Origin: Mediterranea massiliensis
Lineage (GTDB): Bacteria > Bacteroidota > Bacteroidia > Bacteroidales > Bacteroidaceae
Assembly: GCA_958402075.1 (NCBI GenBank)
Contig: CATXSD010000001.1
Coordinates: forward strand, 1 to 64,000
Direction: 5' to 3'
Length of the DNA stretch: 64,000 nt
In this document: positions 15,839-24,809 of the stretch, one piece after another
Layout of the letters: each line of letters opens with the position of its first letter
Numbering within the stretch: position 1 is the stretch's first letter
The notes under the pieces: model-generated
Told to the model about the DNA's origin: nothing
What the model saw: the letters and a program-made list of their open reading frames with translations, nothing else
Databases searched by the model: none
Program-made: the position numbers and the translations under genes

Positions 15839-17281
15839 ATGATACACACCATGATTACAGAAGAACTGAAAAAGCTATATATAGCCTACACCGGACACGA
15901 GCCGGAATCCATTGACGAGATGCCCGCATCGGGCTCCAACCGCCGTTACTTCCGCCTGAAAGGCACCCCCAGCCTGATTGGGGTGAGCGGCGAAAGCATC
16001 GAGGAAAACCGTGCCTTCCTCTACATGGCCGAGCACTTCCGCCGCCAGGGGCTTCCCGTGCCGCAAGTCTTCATCAAGTCGGACAACGACATCTATTACC
16101 TGCAGGAAGACCTGGGCGATACACTGCTCTTCAACGCCATCGAGAAAGGACGAAAGACCAGCGTCTTCGGCGAGGACGAGAAGCAGCTGCTGCGCAAGAC
16201 GCTCCGCCTGCTGCCCGCCGTCCAGTTTGCCGGAGCCGAAGGCATGGACTTCTCCTACTGCTATCCGCAAGCTGAGTTCAACCGCCGCAGCATTCTGTGG
16301 GACCTGAACTACTTCAAGTACTGCTTCCTCAAGGCTACCGGACTCGACTTCCAGGAAGACCGCCTCGAGGACGACTTCCAGAAGATGGCCGACGTATTGC
16401 TCCGCAGCAGTTCGGCCACCTTCATGTACCGTGACTTCCAGAGTCGCAACGTCATGATCAAGGACGGCGAGCCGTGGCTCATCGACTTCCAAGGCGGGCG
16501 CAAGGGCCCCGTCTACTACGATGTGGCCTCTTTCCTGTGGCAGGCCAAGGCCAACTACCCCGACAGCCTCCGCCAGGAACTGCTGCACGAGTACATCGAC
16601 GCCCTGCGCAAGTACCAGCCTGTGGACGAAGCTTATTTCATGGCCCAGCTACGCCACTTCGTACTGTTCCGCACCATGCAGGTGCTCGGTGCCTACGGTT
16701 TCCGCGGCTATTTCGAGAAGAAGCCCCACTTCATCCAGAGCGTTCCTTTTGCCATCGAGAACCTGCGCCAGCTGCTGCGCGAGCCCTACCCCGAATATCC
16801 CTACCTGTGCCAGGTACTGACCGAACTGACCCAGCTGAAACAATTCACCGACGACCTGCAGAAGCGCCGCCTCGTGGTAAAGGTCACCAGCTTTGCCTAC
16901 AAGAAAGGCATTCCCGAGGACCCCTCGGGCAACGGCGGAGGTTTCGTCTTCGACTGCCGAGCCGTGAACAACCCCGGCAAGTACGAACGCTACAAGCCCT
17001 TCACGGGACTGGACGAACCCGTCATCCGCTTCCTGGAAGACGACGGCGAAATCACCACCTTTCTGGAACACGTCTATGCCCTGGTCGACGCTTCGGTGAA
17101 GCGCTACATGGAGCGCGGTTTCACCAGCCTGTCCGTCTGCTTCGGCTGTACGGGCGGCCAGCACCGCTCTGTCTACTCGGCCCAGCATCTGGCCGAGCAC
17201 CTGAACCAGAAGTTCGGCGTACAGGTCAACCTGATGCACCGCGAACAGAACATCGAACAAACCTTCAGCGCCCGTAACTGA
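15839..17281 (+). CDS. AmgK-like aminosugar kinase fused to a RapZ C-terminal domain
   Basis: A 480-residue fusion. Residues about 10-330 are an aminoglycoside-phosphotransferase-fold kinase like AmgK, the anomeric MurNAc/GlcNAc kinase: ASGSNRRYFRL near 25, a Brenner-type catalytic loop YRDFQSRNVM near 200 and LIDFQGG with the metal aspartate. Residues about 345-480 match the RapZ C-terminal domain: VTSFAYKKGIP, FDCRAVNNPGKYERYKPFTG and FGCTGGQHRSVYSAQHLAEH. In enterobacterial RapZ that domain senses glucosamine-6-phosphate. The RapZ N-terminal P-loop domain is absent, replaced by the kinase. The MurU-like gene follows after one base. Start 15839 or 15851. Peptidoglycan recycling with built-in sensing is inference. 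Confidence 0.85.
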   Translation: MIHTMITEELKKLYIAYTGHEPESIDEMPASGSNRRYFRLKGTPSLIGVSGESIEENRAFLYMAEHFRRQGLPVPQVFIKSDNDIYYLQEDLGDTLLFNAIEKGRKTSVFGEDEKQLLRKTLRLLPAVQFAGAEGMDFSYCYPQAEFNRRSILWDLNYFKYCFLKATGLDFQEDRLEDDFQKMADVLLRSSSATFMYRDFQSRNVMIKDGEPWLIDFQGGRKGPVYYDVASFLWQAKANYPDSLRQELLHEYIDALRKYQPVDEAYFMAQLRHFVLFRTMQVLGAYGFRGYFEKKPHFIQSVPFAIENLRQLLREPYPEYPYLCQVLTELTQLKQFTDDLQKRRLVVKVTSFAYKKGIPEDPSGNGGGFVFDCRAVNNPGKYERYKPFTGLDEPVIRFLEDDGEITTFLEHVYALVDASVKRYMERGFTSLSVCFGCTGGQHRSVYSAQHLAEHLNQKFGVQVNLMHREQNIEQTFSARN

Positions 17282-17282
17282 C

Positions 17283-18026
17283 ATGAAAGCCATGATATTT
17301 GCCGCCGGACTGGGCACCCGCCTGCGTCCGCTCACCGACCACATGCCAAAGGCCCTGGTACCCGTGGCCGGCATCCCCATGTTGCAACGCGTGATACTGC
17401 GTCTGAAGGAGGCCGGATTCGACGACATCGTCATCAACATCCATCACTTCGGAGAACAGATACTCGACTTCCTGAAGGCGAACGACAACTTCGGCGTCCG
17501 TATCCGCATCAGCGACGAGCGGGGCGAACTGCTCGACACGGGTGGGGGCATCCTGAAGGCCCGCCCCCTGCTGGACGATGGCGAGCCCTTCCTCATCCAC
17601 AACGCCGACATCCTGACACACATCGACCTGGCCGCCTTCTATCGCCACCACGTGGAGAGCGGAGCCGACGCCACCCTGCTGACCAACCACCGACAGACAG
17701 CCCGCTATCTGCTGGCCGACAGCAGCAACCGCTTGTGCGGATGGGTCAACAAGTCGACCGGCGAAACACTGCCCCCCGGCACCCTCTACGAAGAAGGCCG
17801 CTACAACGAACTGGCCTTCGGCTGCGTACACGTGCTCTCGCCCTCGGTCTTCGGCTACATGGGCCGCGGACGGTGGACCGGCAAGTTCTCCATCATACCC
17901 TTCTACATCGACATCTGCTGCCAGGCCCGCATACAGTGCTACCCCATCGACACCGAAGGATGGTTCGACGTAGGCAAGCCCGAAACGCTGGCTCAGGCCG
18001 AAGCCTACTATCGGGCACACGAATAA
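17283..18026 (+). CDS. murU: MurU-like sugar-1-phosphate nucleotidyltransferase
   Basis: A 247-residue nucleotidyltransferase. The N-terminus MKAMIFAAGLGTRLRPLTDH holds the GLGTRLRP nucleotide-binding loop, followed by PKALVPVAGIPML. DTGGGILKA (near 86) and HNADILTHIDL (near 105, metal-binding aspartate) follow, with FDVGKPETLAQAEAYY at the end. The short length without a beta-helix fits MurU (MurNAc-1-phosphate uridylyltransferase) better than long GlmU or GDP-mannose enzymes. It starts one base after the AmgK-RapZ gene, as amgK-murU pairs do. Together they would turn recovered MurNAc into UDP-MurNAc without passing GlcN-6-P. The sugar specificity is inferred from context. Confidence 0.82.
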   Translation: MKAMIFAAGLGTRLRPLTDHMPKALVPVAGIPMLQRVILRLKEAGFDDIVINIHHFGEQILDFLKANDNFGVRIRISDERGELLDTGGGILKARPLLDDGEPFLIHNADILTHIDLAAFYRHHVESGADATLLTNHRQTARYLLADSSNRLCGWVNKSTGETLPPGTLYEEGRYNELAFGCVHVLSPSVFGYMGRGRWTGKFSIIPFYIDICCQARIQCYPIDTEGWFDVGKPETLAQAEAYYRAHE

Positions 18027-18072
18027 AAGGAAAGCTAAAAACAGAAATAGAAGTACTGACGGTATAATCCGT

Positions 18073-19317
18073 TTATTCGTAACGCATGGAGTCGGCCGGA
18101 CGGATGCGAGTAATAAGATAGGACGGGCCGACCAGCATCAGTACCGATGCCAGCAGAGTGCCTGCGTTGAGCAGCAGGAATATCCACAGGTTGAAAGAGA
18201 CGGGAACGGTGTCCATATAATACGTAGCAGGATCGAGCTTGAAGAGGCCGAAGAAGCGCTGCACGACGTAGAAAGCCAGTCCGATGACGTTGCCCCACAA
18301 CATCCCCTTGCCGATGAGGAAAACGGAAAACCACAGGAACAGGTGGCGGATGGTGCGGTTGTCGGCGCCGAGCGACTTCAGCACACCGATCATTGACGTA
18401 CGCTCGATGATGATGATGAGCAGTCCCGATATCATGGTGAAGCCCGCCACACCGATCATCAGCACCAGAATCACCCAGATGTTGACGTCCAGAATGCCGA
18501 GCCAGGCAAAGATGCCGGGATTGAGCTGCTCGATGTTGCGGGCACAGAACTCCTGCCCGTAACGGTCCGTCTTGCCCTCCAAGGCGGAAGCAATCTCCCA
18601 CGTGATGTCCTCCAGCCGGCTGTAGTCGGTCACCGTCAGATCCAGCCCGCTGAAGCGGTCGGCTTCCCAGCGGTTCAGGCGGTTTACCGTATAGAGGTCG
18701 GTCAGCAGGTACAGGTTGTCGAACTCCGTCAGATTGGTCTGATAGATGCCGGCAATGACGAAGCGGCGGGCGCGGATGTCGTCCTGAATGAAGTACGTGT
18801 CCATCTTGTCGCCCAGCTTCAGTTTCAGCTTGTCGGCCAGCGAGCGGGAGATGACCACCCGGTTGGACGAAGCCGTGTCGCTGAACTGGGGCATCTCACC
18901 CTCCAGCAGGTGGCGGCGGAAGAACTCCGTGTCATAGTCCGGTCCGACACCCTTGAGCAACATGCCCTGAAAAGCCTCATCGGTCTTGATCATGCCCGCC
19001 TTGAGCGAATAGCGCTGCACGTGGCGGATGTAGGAAAGGGCACGAAGAGAGTCGAGCTCAGCCGCGGTCATGGAGACGGGCAGCGACTCGTAGAGGGAAC
19101 CGGCATCGAGGTTGGTTATCTGGATATGGGCGCCGAAACCGGCAATCTTGTCGCGCACCTCCTTCTTGAAGCCCACAATGACAGAGACGGCCACAATCAT
19201 CACCGCCAGTCCGATGGCGATGCCGGTCATGGCTATCAGCACCGCCGGCCGCGATACTTGTCGGCCGGGGTCGTTGTCACGATAGATGCGATGGGCGATG
19301 AATAAAGGCAGGTTCAT
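18073..19317 (-). CDS. LolC/LolE-like ABC transporter permease
   Basis: A 414-residue inner-membrane protein. The N-terminus MNLPLFIAHRIYRDND is typical of lipoprotein-releasing permeases in Bacteroidota. A first helix (about 28-50, AMTGIAIGLAVMIVAVSVIV) is followed by a periplasmic region of about 220 residues and then three helices (WVILVLMIGVAGFTMISGLL and after). GVLKSLGADNRTIRHLF is the FtsX-family coupling segment. It differs clearly from the twelve MacB-type permeases further on. It lies three bases after an aminotransferase gene and no ATPase is adjacent, so a LolD partner must be elsewhere. Confidence 0.8.
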   Translation of the reverse strand: MNLPLFIAHRIYRDNDPGRQVSRPAVLIAMTGIAIGLAVMIVAVSVIVGFKKEVRDKIAGFGAHIQITNLDAGSLYESLPVSMTAAELDSLRALSYIRHVQRYSLKAGMIKTDEAFQGMLLKGVGPDYDTEFFRRHLLEGEMPQFSDTASSNRVVISRSLADKLKLKLGDKMDTYFIQDDIRARRFVIAGIYQTNLTEFDNLYLLTDLYTVNRLNRWEADRFSGLDLTVTDYSRLEDITWEIASALEGKTDRYGQEFCARNIEQLNPGIFAWLGILDVNIWVILVLMIGVAGFTMISGLLIIIIERTSMIGVLKSLGADNRTIRHLFLWFSVFLIGKGMLWGNVIGLAFYVVQRFFGLFKLDPATYYMDTVPVSFNLWIFLLLNAGTLLASVLMLVGPSYLITRIRPADSMRYE

Positions 19318-19320
19318 GTT

Positions 19321-20520
19321 TTATTCTGTTCTTCCAGGATATGCCTCCAAAGCCTTCTGCAGGACAAAGAGGGCGCGCGTCAAGTCTTCCTTCTTCAACA
19401 CGTAGGCGATGCGCACCTCGTTGCGTCCGGCACCGGGCGTGGTGTAGAAGCCCGAAGCAGGTGCCATGAACACCGTCTGCCCCTCGTACTCGAAGTCGGA
19501 AAGGCACCAGGCACAGAACTCGTCGGAATCGTCCACCGGCAGTTTGGCCACGGTATAGAAAGCTCCCATCGGAATGGGCGAATAGACGCCGGGAATGCGG
19601 TTCAGCCCGTCGATGAGGCACTTGCGGCGCTCCACATATTCGTCGTACGTGTCGCGCAGATAGTCCTCACCTGCTTCGAGCGAGGCCTCGGCTGCAATCT
19701 GTCCAATCAAAGGAGGACTGAGGCGCGCCTGGCAGAACTTCATCACGGCATCGCGGATTTCCTTGTTCTTCGTAATCAGTGCCCCGATGCGGATGCCGCA
19801 CTCCGAATAACGCTTCGACACAGAGTCGATGAGCACCACGTTCTGCTCGATGCCCTCCAGGTGGCAGGCCGAGATGTAGGGCGAGCCGGTATAGATGAAC
19901 TCGCGATACACCTCGTCCGAGAAGAGGAAGAGGTCGTACTTCTTCACCAGGTCGCGTATCTGGTTCATCTCGCGGCGGGTATAGAGGTAACCCGTCGGAT
20001 TGTTGGGGTTGCAGATGAGGATGGCACGGGTGCGCTCGTTGATCAGTTCCTCGAACTTCTCTACCTTGGGCAACGAGAAGCCTTCCTCGATGGTGGTAGC
20101 GATGGTGCGTATCTTGGCACCGGCCGAGATGGCGAAAGCCATGTAGTTGGCATAGGCCGGTTCGGGCACGATGATTTCGTCACCCGGGTTCAGGCAGGCC
20201 ATAAAGGAAAAGAGTACCGCTTCCGAGCCGCCCGAAGTCACGATGATGTCGTCTGCCGTCAAGTGGATGTTATACTTCGCATAGTAGCCCACCAGCTTCT
20301 CGCGGTAACTGCGATAGCCTGCACTGGGACTATACTCCAGCACCTTGCGGTCGACGTTACGGATTGCATCAAGAGCCACTTGGGGCGTGGGCAGGTCGGG
20401 CTGTCCGATGTTCAGGTGGAATACATGGATGCCCCTCTGTTTGGCGGCATCGGCCAGCGGAGCCAGCTTGCGGATGGGGGATGCGGGCATCTCCGTTCCC
20501 CGGATAGATATTTTCGGCAT
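19321..20520 (-). CDS. PLP-dependent aminotransferase, aspartate aminotransferase type
   Basis: A 399-residue fold-type I aminotransferase. MPKISIRGTEMPASPIRKLA begins the protein, FHLNIGQPDLPTPQVA follows, then TSGGSEAVLFSFMA, CNPNNPTGYLYTRREMNQI near 180, SDEVYREFIYTG near 210 and the PLP lysine in LIDSVSKRYSECGIRIGALI near 245. APASGFYTTPGAGRNEVRIA near 365 carries the carboxylate arginine. It fits the AspC/YugH-like group, whose substrate cannot be fixed from sequence. It precedes the LolC/E-like permease by three bases, perhaps only by chance. Confidence 0.85.
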   Translation of the reverse strand: MPKISIRGTEMPASPIRKLAPLADAAKQRGIHVFHLNIGQPDLPTPQVALDAIRNVDRKVLEYSPSAGYRSYREKLVGYYAKYNIHLTADDIIVTSGGSEAVLFSFMACLNPGDEIIVPEPAYANYMAFAISAGAKIRTIATTIEEGFSLPKVEKFEELINERTRAILICNPNNPTGYLYTRREMNQIRDLVKKYDLFLFSDEVYREFIYTGSPYISACHLEGIEQNVVLIDSVSKRYSECGIRIGALITKNKEIRDAVMKFCQARLSPPLIGQIAAEASLEAGEDYLRDTYDEYVERRKCLIDGLNRIPGVYSPIPMGAFYTVAKLPVDDSDEFCAWCLSDFEYEGQTVFMAPASGFYTTPGAGRNEVRIAYVLKKEDLTRALFVLQKALEAYPGRTE

Positions 20521-20590
20521 GAGTCTTTCCTTTTTACAGTTTAGAGGTTTGCATTTGCTGATACTTTCAATCCCAATCTTTCAGGAACTG

Positions 20591-20598
20591 CAAATGTA
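20591..20598 (-). promoter_or_regulatory. -7 box for the aminotransferase gene
   Basis: TACATTTG on the reverse strand, an exact -7 match 70 bp upstream of the start. No standard -33 TTTG. Confidence 0.4.
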
Positions 20599-20690
20599 GC
20601 GATTTATTTGATACCACAGGAACGCATGGCATAAAAACTTTAAAAACCTTATCTATATTAAAAACGTTATGTCATATGGAAAGAAACTCG

Positions 20691-20698
20691 TACCTTTG
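20691..20698 (+). promoter_or_regulatory. -7 box for the isomerase-fold gene
   Basis: TACCTTTG, an exact TAnnTTTG match 28 bp before the ATG at 20727. No TTTG at 19-21 bp upstream. Confidence 0.45.
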
Positions 20699-20726
20699 AA
20701 TATATGAAAACGTCAATTATACTATC

Positions 20727-21962
20727 ATGGTCATCAATCTCATAACATTCGCCTCACTGCTCCACAAGCAGGCATCCGTGCGCAGTTCGCACGAAACCAT
20801 CCTGGCAGAGCTGGAAAAATATTTCACCGTCCACCTGGTGGATTACCAGCAAATGAGCCGGCTCACCCCCGACGATTTCAGCATCCTGTTCATCGCTACC
20901 GGCGGAGTGGAGAGGCTGGTCATCCAGCACTTCGAACAGCTGCCCCGCCCTGCCATCCTCCTGGCCGACGGCATGCAGAACTCACTGGCTTCGGCGCTCG
21001 AAATCTCGTCGTGGCTGCGAGCCCGGGGCATGAAGAGTGAAATTCTGCACGGCGAACTGACGGAAATCATCAAACGGCTGTTCGTGATGTACAACAACTT
21101 CAAGGCGCAACGTCAGATATCGGGTTCGCGCATCGGCGTCATCGGTACGCCCTCCAGCTGGCTCATCGCCAGCAATGTGGACTATCTGCTGGCCAAGCGG
21201 CGCTGGGGTGTGGAATACATAGACGTGCCGCTCGAACGCGTTGTAGAGTATTACAACGCCATCTCGGACGAAGAGGTGGGCGACGCCTCCGCCCAGCTGG
21301 CCGGACAGGCCCTTGCCTGCCGCGAAGCGACTCCCGACGACATGCTGAAGGCGATGAAAGTCTACCGGGCACTCAAGCGGATAGCCGAAGAAGAAAAGCT
21401 GTCGGCCCTGACGCTGAGCTGCTTCCGCCTGATCGAGCTGACCGGCACCACAGGCTGTCTGGCCCTGTCGCTGCTGAACGATGAAGGCATCATTGCCGGA
21501 TGCGAGGGCGACCTCCAGTCGGTCTTCACCATGCTGGTAGTCAAGACGCTGACGGCCCAGTCGTCCTTCATGGCCAACCCGTCGATGATCAACGCCCGCA
21601 CCAACGAAATCGTACTGGCCCATTGCACCATCGGCCTGAAGCAGACAGAGAAATTCATCCTGCGCAGCCACTTCGAAACCAATCTGAGCATCGGCATCCA
21701 GGGACTGCTCCCTACGGGCGACGTGACTCTCGTGAAGTGTGGCGGCGAATGTCTGGACGAATATTACCTGACCACCGGCACACTGACGGAAAACACAAAC
21801 TACCTCAACATGTGCCGCACCCAAGTACGCGTCCGCCTCAACTCGCCGGCCGACTACTTCCTGAGGAACCCCTTGGGCAACCACCACATCCTGCTCCACG
21901 GCAATTACGAAACCGTCTTCAACGAATTCTTCCAGGTCAATGCCTGCAAGCGGACAGAATGA
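20727..21962 (+). CDS. Fucose/arabinose isomerase-fold protein of unknown substrate
   Basis: A 411-residue cytoplasmic protein with no signal or membrane helix. It resembles the FucI/AraA isomerase superfamily in its C-terminal half: LSCFRLIELTGTTGCLALS near residue 230, then NDEGIIAGCEGDLQSVFTML near 252, the CEGD type of metal and substrate segment, and VRVRLNSPADYFLRNPLGNH near 370. The N-terminal half (LVDYQQMSRLTPDDFSILFI) is less conserved. It is not a recognised L-fucose or L-arabinose isomerase, and no sugar operon is around it. I assign only the fold. Confidence 0.6.
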   Translation: MVINLITFASLLHKQASVRSSHETILAELEKYFTVHLVDYQQMSRLTPDDFSILFIATGGVERLVIQHFEQLPRPAILLADGMQNSLASALEISSWLRARGMKSEILHGELTEIIKRLFVMYNNFKAQRQISGSRIGVIGTPSSWLIASNVDYLLAKRRWGVEYIDVPLERVVEYYNAISDEEVGDASAQLAGQALACREATPDDMLKAMKVYRALKRIAEEEKLSALTLSCFRLIELTGTTGCLALSLLNDEGIIAGCEGDLQSVFTMLVVKTLTAQSSFMANPSMINARTNEIVLAHCTIGLKQTEKFILRSHFETNLSIGIQGLLPTGDVTLVKCGGECLDEYYLTTGTLTENTNYLNMCRTQVRVRLNSPADYFLRNPLGNHHILLHGNYETVFNEFFQVNACKRTE

Positions 21963-21965
21963 GAG

Positions 21966-22095
21966 GGATTTAGCGGTAAGCGGTGAACGGTTAGCGGTGA
22001 GTGGTTAGCGGTGAGTGGTTAGCGGTGAGTGGTGAACGGTTAGTGACCATCCGGATGGCATACTAACCACTAACCGCTAACCGTTTACCACTAAA
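21966..22095. repeat. TAGCGGTGAGTGGT-type repeat with inverted arms
   Basis: Short degenerate direct repeats of about 14 bases (GGTGAGTGGTTAGC at 21998 and 22012 and a variant at 22026), then CATCCGGATGG, then the inverse text ACTAACCACTAACCGCTAACC. The tract fills the gap between two convergent genes and can fold as one long hairpin, possibly a bidirectional terminator. A sister copy is at 24711-24805 with the same ATCCGGATGG centre. Confidence 0.75.
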
Positions 22096-22097
22096 CA

Positions 22098-23351
22098 TCA
22101 CTCATCGTGCAGCGCCGCGGCAGGCTGTATCTTCATGGCCCTGCTGGCGGGATACCAGATACCGGCCACGATAACCAGTCCCAGCAACAACAAGGCTGCC
22201 ACGAAACATCCTGCAAAACGTCCCCCTGTCACGTCCATCAGTGTATGGACGGTGAGGTCGGCCACCTGGATATTGAAAGCCACCACCAAGGCCGGCACGG
22301 CGGCCATCAGCAAAAGCATAATCCCTTCCGACAGGAAATAAACCATCACCTTCCGGCGGCTGCTGCCCATGGCCATGCGGATCGCCACCTCGCAACGGCG
22401 CTTGCGGGTGCGGTACCAGAAGGTAGCAAATACACACAGGAATACATTGAACAAGAAGAAGGCTGCCACGGCATACACCGTGTTCAGGTAGTTCACCGTA
22501 CCCTGCTGCAAGTCGTAGGCCACCTTCATGTCGTCGTACGAACGGATGTGGTCCAGATAGAAGATGCCGCGGTCGAATACCGACTGCATGTCTTCGCGGA
22601 AGCGTTCGGCAAAGCCTGCCACATGATCGGGCGACACCCGCAGGGCCACATGTTGCCAGAAAAGGGGGCGTTCGATGGGTTGGTAGAGGAGGGGCTGGTA
22701 GCGGGCAAAGTCATCCAGCTTCTGCCGGGGCAGGACGGCGGTTACCCGATAATTGGTCACCGGACGGGCCGACTTCAGGTAATAAGGATTGAAGCAGGTC
22801 TTGCCCACAGCATCGGCCACCCGAGGCAGGTGGTAGACGGAGTCGGCCAGGTCGGCACTCATCAGTACCGGCACGGGATATTCGGCAGGCGACCAGTGAG
22901 CCTCGTCCAGTTGTCCGGCCAGCGGTTTCACACGGAACACCTTGAAATAGGAGGCCGAAACATAGCGCACGAAGCAGTCTACCGTATGCGTGGAATCGGT
23001 ATGCGAAGCATAGCCTTCGAACATGGACTCGTCGGTGTAGGGAACACTGCCGTAGTAGCTGCACACCTCCTCTACGCCGGGATAGTCCTTGATCAGGTTG
23101 TACAGGTAGGTGAAGTCCTCGCCTGCCTGCCGGTTGTCGGCGTCATTGATGACTTCCAGCGGCTTCGTTCCCACGGTCAGGTCGAACACGCACGAAGTGT
23201 CATACCCCTTGGGCTGACGGGCTGCTCCCTCATAGTTGTATACCAGGTCGACACCATACCACAACAGTACGGTTACGATTGACAATTCGATCCAAAGCCA
23301 CGCATTGGCGCGACGCTGGTTCCATATCTGACTGAAAATCTGTTTCCACAT
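22098..23351 (-). CDS. FtsX/MacB-type ABC permease, B type (pair 6)
   Basis: A 417-residue inner-membrane protein. Helix 1 lies at about 19-40 (LWIELSIVTVLLWYGVDLVY), then about 240 periplasmic residues, and three helices from about 285 (VYAVAAFFLFNVFLCVFATF). EVAIRMAMGSSRRKV is the FtsX coupling segment and the end RAMKIQPAAALHDE is the B-type tail. It is the last gene of the array and follows its A-type partner by three bases. MacB-type permeases move signals or amphiphiles across or out of the periplasm rather than importing. Its ATPase is probably the single one at 31048. The substrate is unknown. Confidence 0.88.
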   Translation of the reverse strand: MWKQIFSQIWNQRRANAWLWIELSIVTVLLWYGVDLVYNYEGAARQPKGYDTSCVFDLTVGTKPLEVINDADNRQAGEDFTYLYNLIKDYPGVEEVCSYYGSVPYTDESMFEGYASHTDSTHTVDCFVRYVSASYFKVFRVKPLAGQLDEAHWSPAEYPVPVLMSADLADSVYHLPRVADAVGKTCFNPYYLKSARPVTNYRVTAVLPRQKLDDFARYQPLLYQPIERPLFWQHVALRVSPDHVAGFAERFREDMQSVFDRGIFYLDHIRSYDDMKVAYDLQQGTVNYLNTVYAVAAFFLFNVFLCVFATFWYRTRKRRCEVAIRMAMGSSRRKVMVYFLSEGIMLLLMAAVPALVVAFNIQVADLTVHTLMDVTGGRFAGCFVAALLLLGLVIVAGIWYPASRAMKIQPAAALHDE

Positions 23352-23354
23352 GGT

Positions 23355-24704
23355 TTATTCTCCTCCCGTTAATGTATAAGAAATGCTGCGGTGAACGGCC
23401 ATCCAGGCAGGCAGCAGGGTCGAAAGCGCGTTGAATACCACGCAAACCGCCAGCACTACCAGAAACAGGCCCGGACGCAGCAACAGGTCACCGCCCAAGG
23501 CAATGCCTTCGATTCGGACTCCACCCATGCCGAAGAGCCAGGTGCTGCCGGCCACTACCAGCAGACACGACAGGGCATAGCCCAGCACGCCACCTATCAG
23601 GGTCGTGCCCAGACTCTCGGCAAAGAGGTGGCCGATGATGTTGGCATTGGAAGCTCCGTAAGCCTTGCGGATGGCTATCTCGCCCAACCGGCTCTGCATC
23701 TGCGCATGGACCAGCCCCGAGATACCCACGGCCGGCACCACCAGCAGCACAATCAGCAGCAAGGCATAGACCAGCCGCGCATCGATACTGCTGCCGCGGA
23801 AAAAGGTGTACTCCGTATGCGTGTACAGACGCGGATCTTTCAGCACGTACTCCAATCCTTGGCTGTTCAGCTGTTCCATCCGGCGGTTTACCTCAGCACG
23901 CACCCGGGCGGCCGAGGTACCAGGCGACAGGTGGAGTACGGAGTAGCGGTATCCAATCAGGCCGCCGGTATCGGTGGCCGGACTGAGGTTTTCTTCGTTG
24001 GTCAGGGTGAACGGCTCCCACACATCGGCATAGGCCGTCTGGAAGATGGAGCTGACATCGCTCACGACCCCTACCACGCGTGCCTGCTGAAAGTCGAGCA
24101 ACAACTGCTTGCCTACCGCCTCATCGGCCCCGCCAAACAGTTGGCGGGCCAAGTGCTCGCTGATGACGATGAAGCGGCGTATCACGCCGTCGTTACGGCT
24201 GCGTGTCTCCCGCCACTCGTCATCGGCCGGTTCGAAAGCAGCCTGGCCGGCATCGTACTCGGACCGGGTGAACGGTCGGCCCGCCACAAAGTGGTAGCTG
24301 AAAAAGTCGAACCAGTTGGCGGCAACGGGGCGCAGCAGCACGGAATGCCGGTCCGAGGAGGCGGGCAAGGAGCACAGGGCGTTGCTGAGTCCACCATGAA
24401 AGGTAAGCTCGTCCACGCCGGGCAGCGAGTCCAGGAGAGCATGGAAAGCGGTGGGGCCCAGCCCACGGTAGCCCCACATGTTGGTACCATCGGGACGCAT
24501 GCACTGGGTGCCGTCGTTGTAAATCAGCCGGCTGCGCCTCGTTTCCGGAGCCACGTTGGCCGTACGGAAGTCGTAGACCATCACCACCACCATGATGAAG
24601 GCGATGGTCACCGCCGTACCTACCACACACACCGTGGTATAGAAGCGGTGCTGGCCCAGCAGGCGGAAGTAGGAATGCAAGTTGTGTAGCAAAGAATGTT
24701 TCAT
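23355..24704 (-). CDS. FtsX/MacB-type ABC permease, A type (pair 6)
   Basis: A 449-residue permease, the longest of the A type. Helix 1 is at about 24-44 (TVCVVGTAVTIAFIMVVVMV), the periplasmic domain runs to about 305 and three helices follow, with VVPAVGISGLVHAQMQSR and IAIRKAYGASNANIIGH as the conserved A-type text. It ends SISYTLTGGE, unlike the other A-type tails, so this pair is the most divergent. A repeat tract lies just upstream, between it and pair 5. Confidence 0.88.
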   Translation of the reverse strand: MKHSLLHNLHSYFRLLGQHRFYTTVCVVGTAVTIAFIMVVVMVYDFRTANVAPETRRSRLIYNDGTQCMRPDGTNMWGYRGLGPTAFHALLDSLPGVDELTFHGGLSNALCSLPASSDRHSVLLRPVAANWFDFFSYHFVAGRPFTRSEYDAGQAAFEPADDEWRETRSRNDGVIRRFIVISEHLARQLFGGADEAVGKQLLLDFQQARVVGVVSDVSSIFQTAYADVWEPFTLTNEENLSPATDTGGLIGYRYSVLHLSPGTSAARVRAEVNRRMEQLNSQGLEYVLKDPRLYTHTEYTFFRGSSIDARLVYALLLIVLLVVPAVGISGLVHAQMQSRLGEIAIRKAYGASNANIIGHLFAESLGTTLIGGVLGYALSCLLVVAGSTWLFGMGGVRIEGIALGGDLLLRPGLFLVVLAVCVVFNALSTLLPAWMAVHRSISYTLTGGE

Positions 24705-24710
24705 TTTATT

Positions 24711-24805
24711 TAGTGGTTAGTGGTTAACGGTTAGCGGTTAATGGTTAGCGGTCAGCAATCATCCGGATGGAATACTAACCGCTCACCACTCACCGCTAAC
24801 CACTA
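24711..24805. repeat. Second TAGCGGTGAGTGGT-type repeat
   Basis: TTAGTGGTTAGTGGTTAACGG and similar direct repeats, the centre ATCCGGATGG, then ACTAACCGCTCACCACTCAC in inverse orientation. It is the counterpart of 21966-22095 and sits between permease pairs 5 and 6 within the array, so it would be a hairpin in the operon mRNA. Confidence 0.75.
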
Positions 24806-24809
24806 CATA

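Noticed and set aside
20704..20745. Alternative ATG at 20704 for the isomerase-fold gene
   Set aside because: It is in another frame and meets a stop after a few codons.
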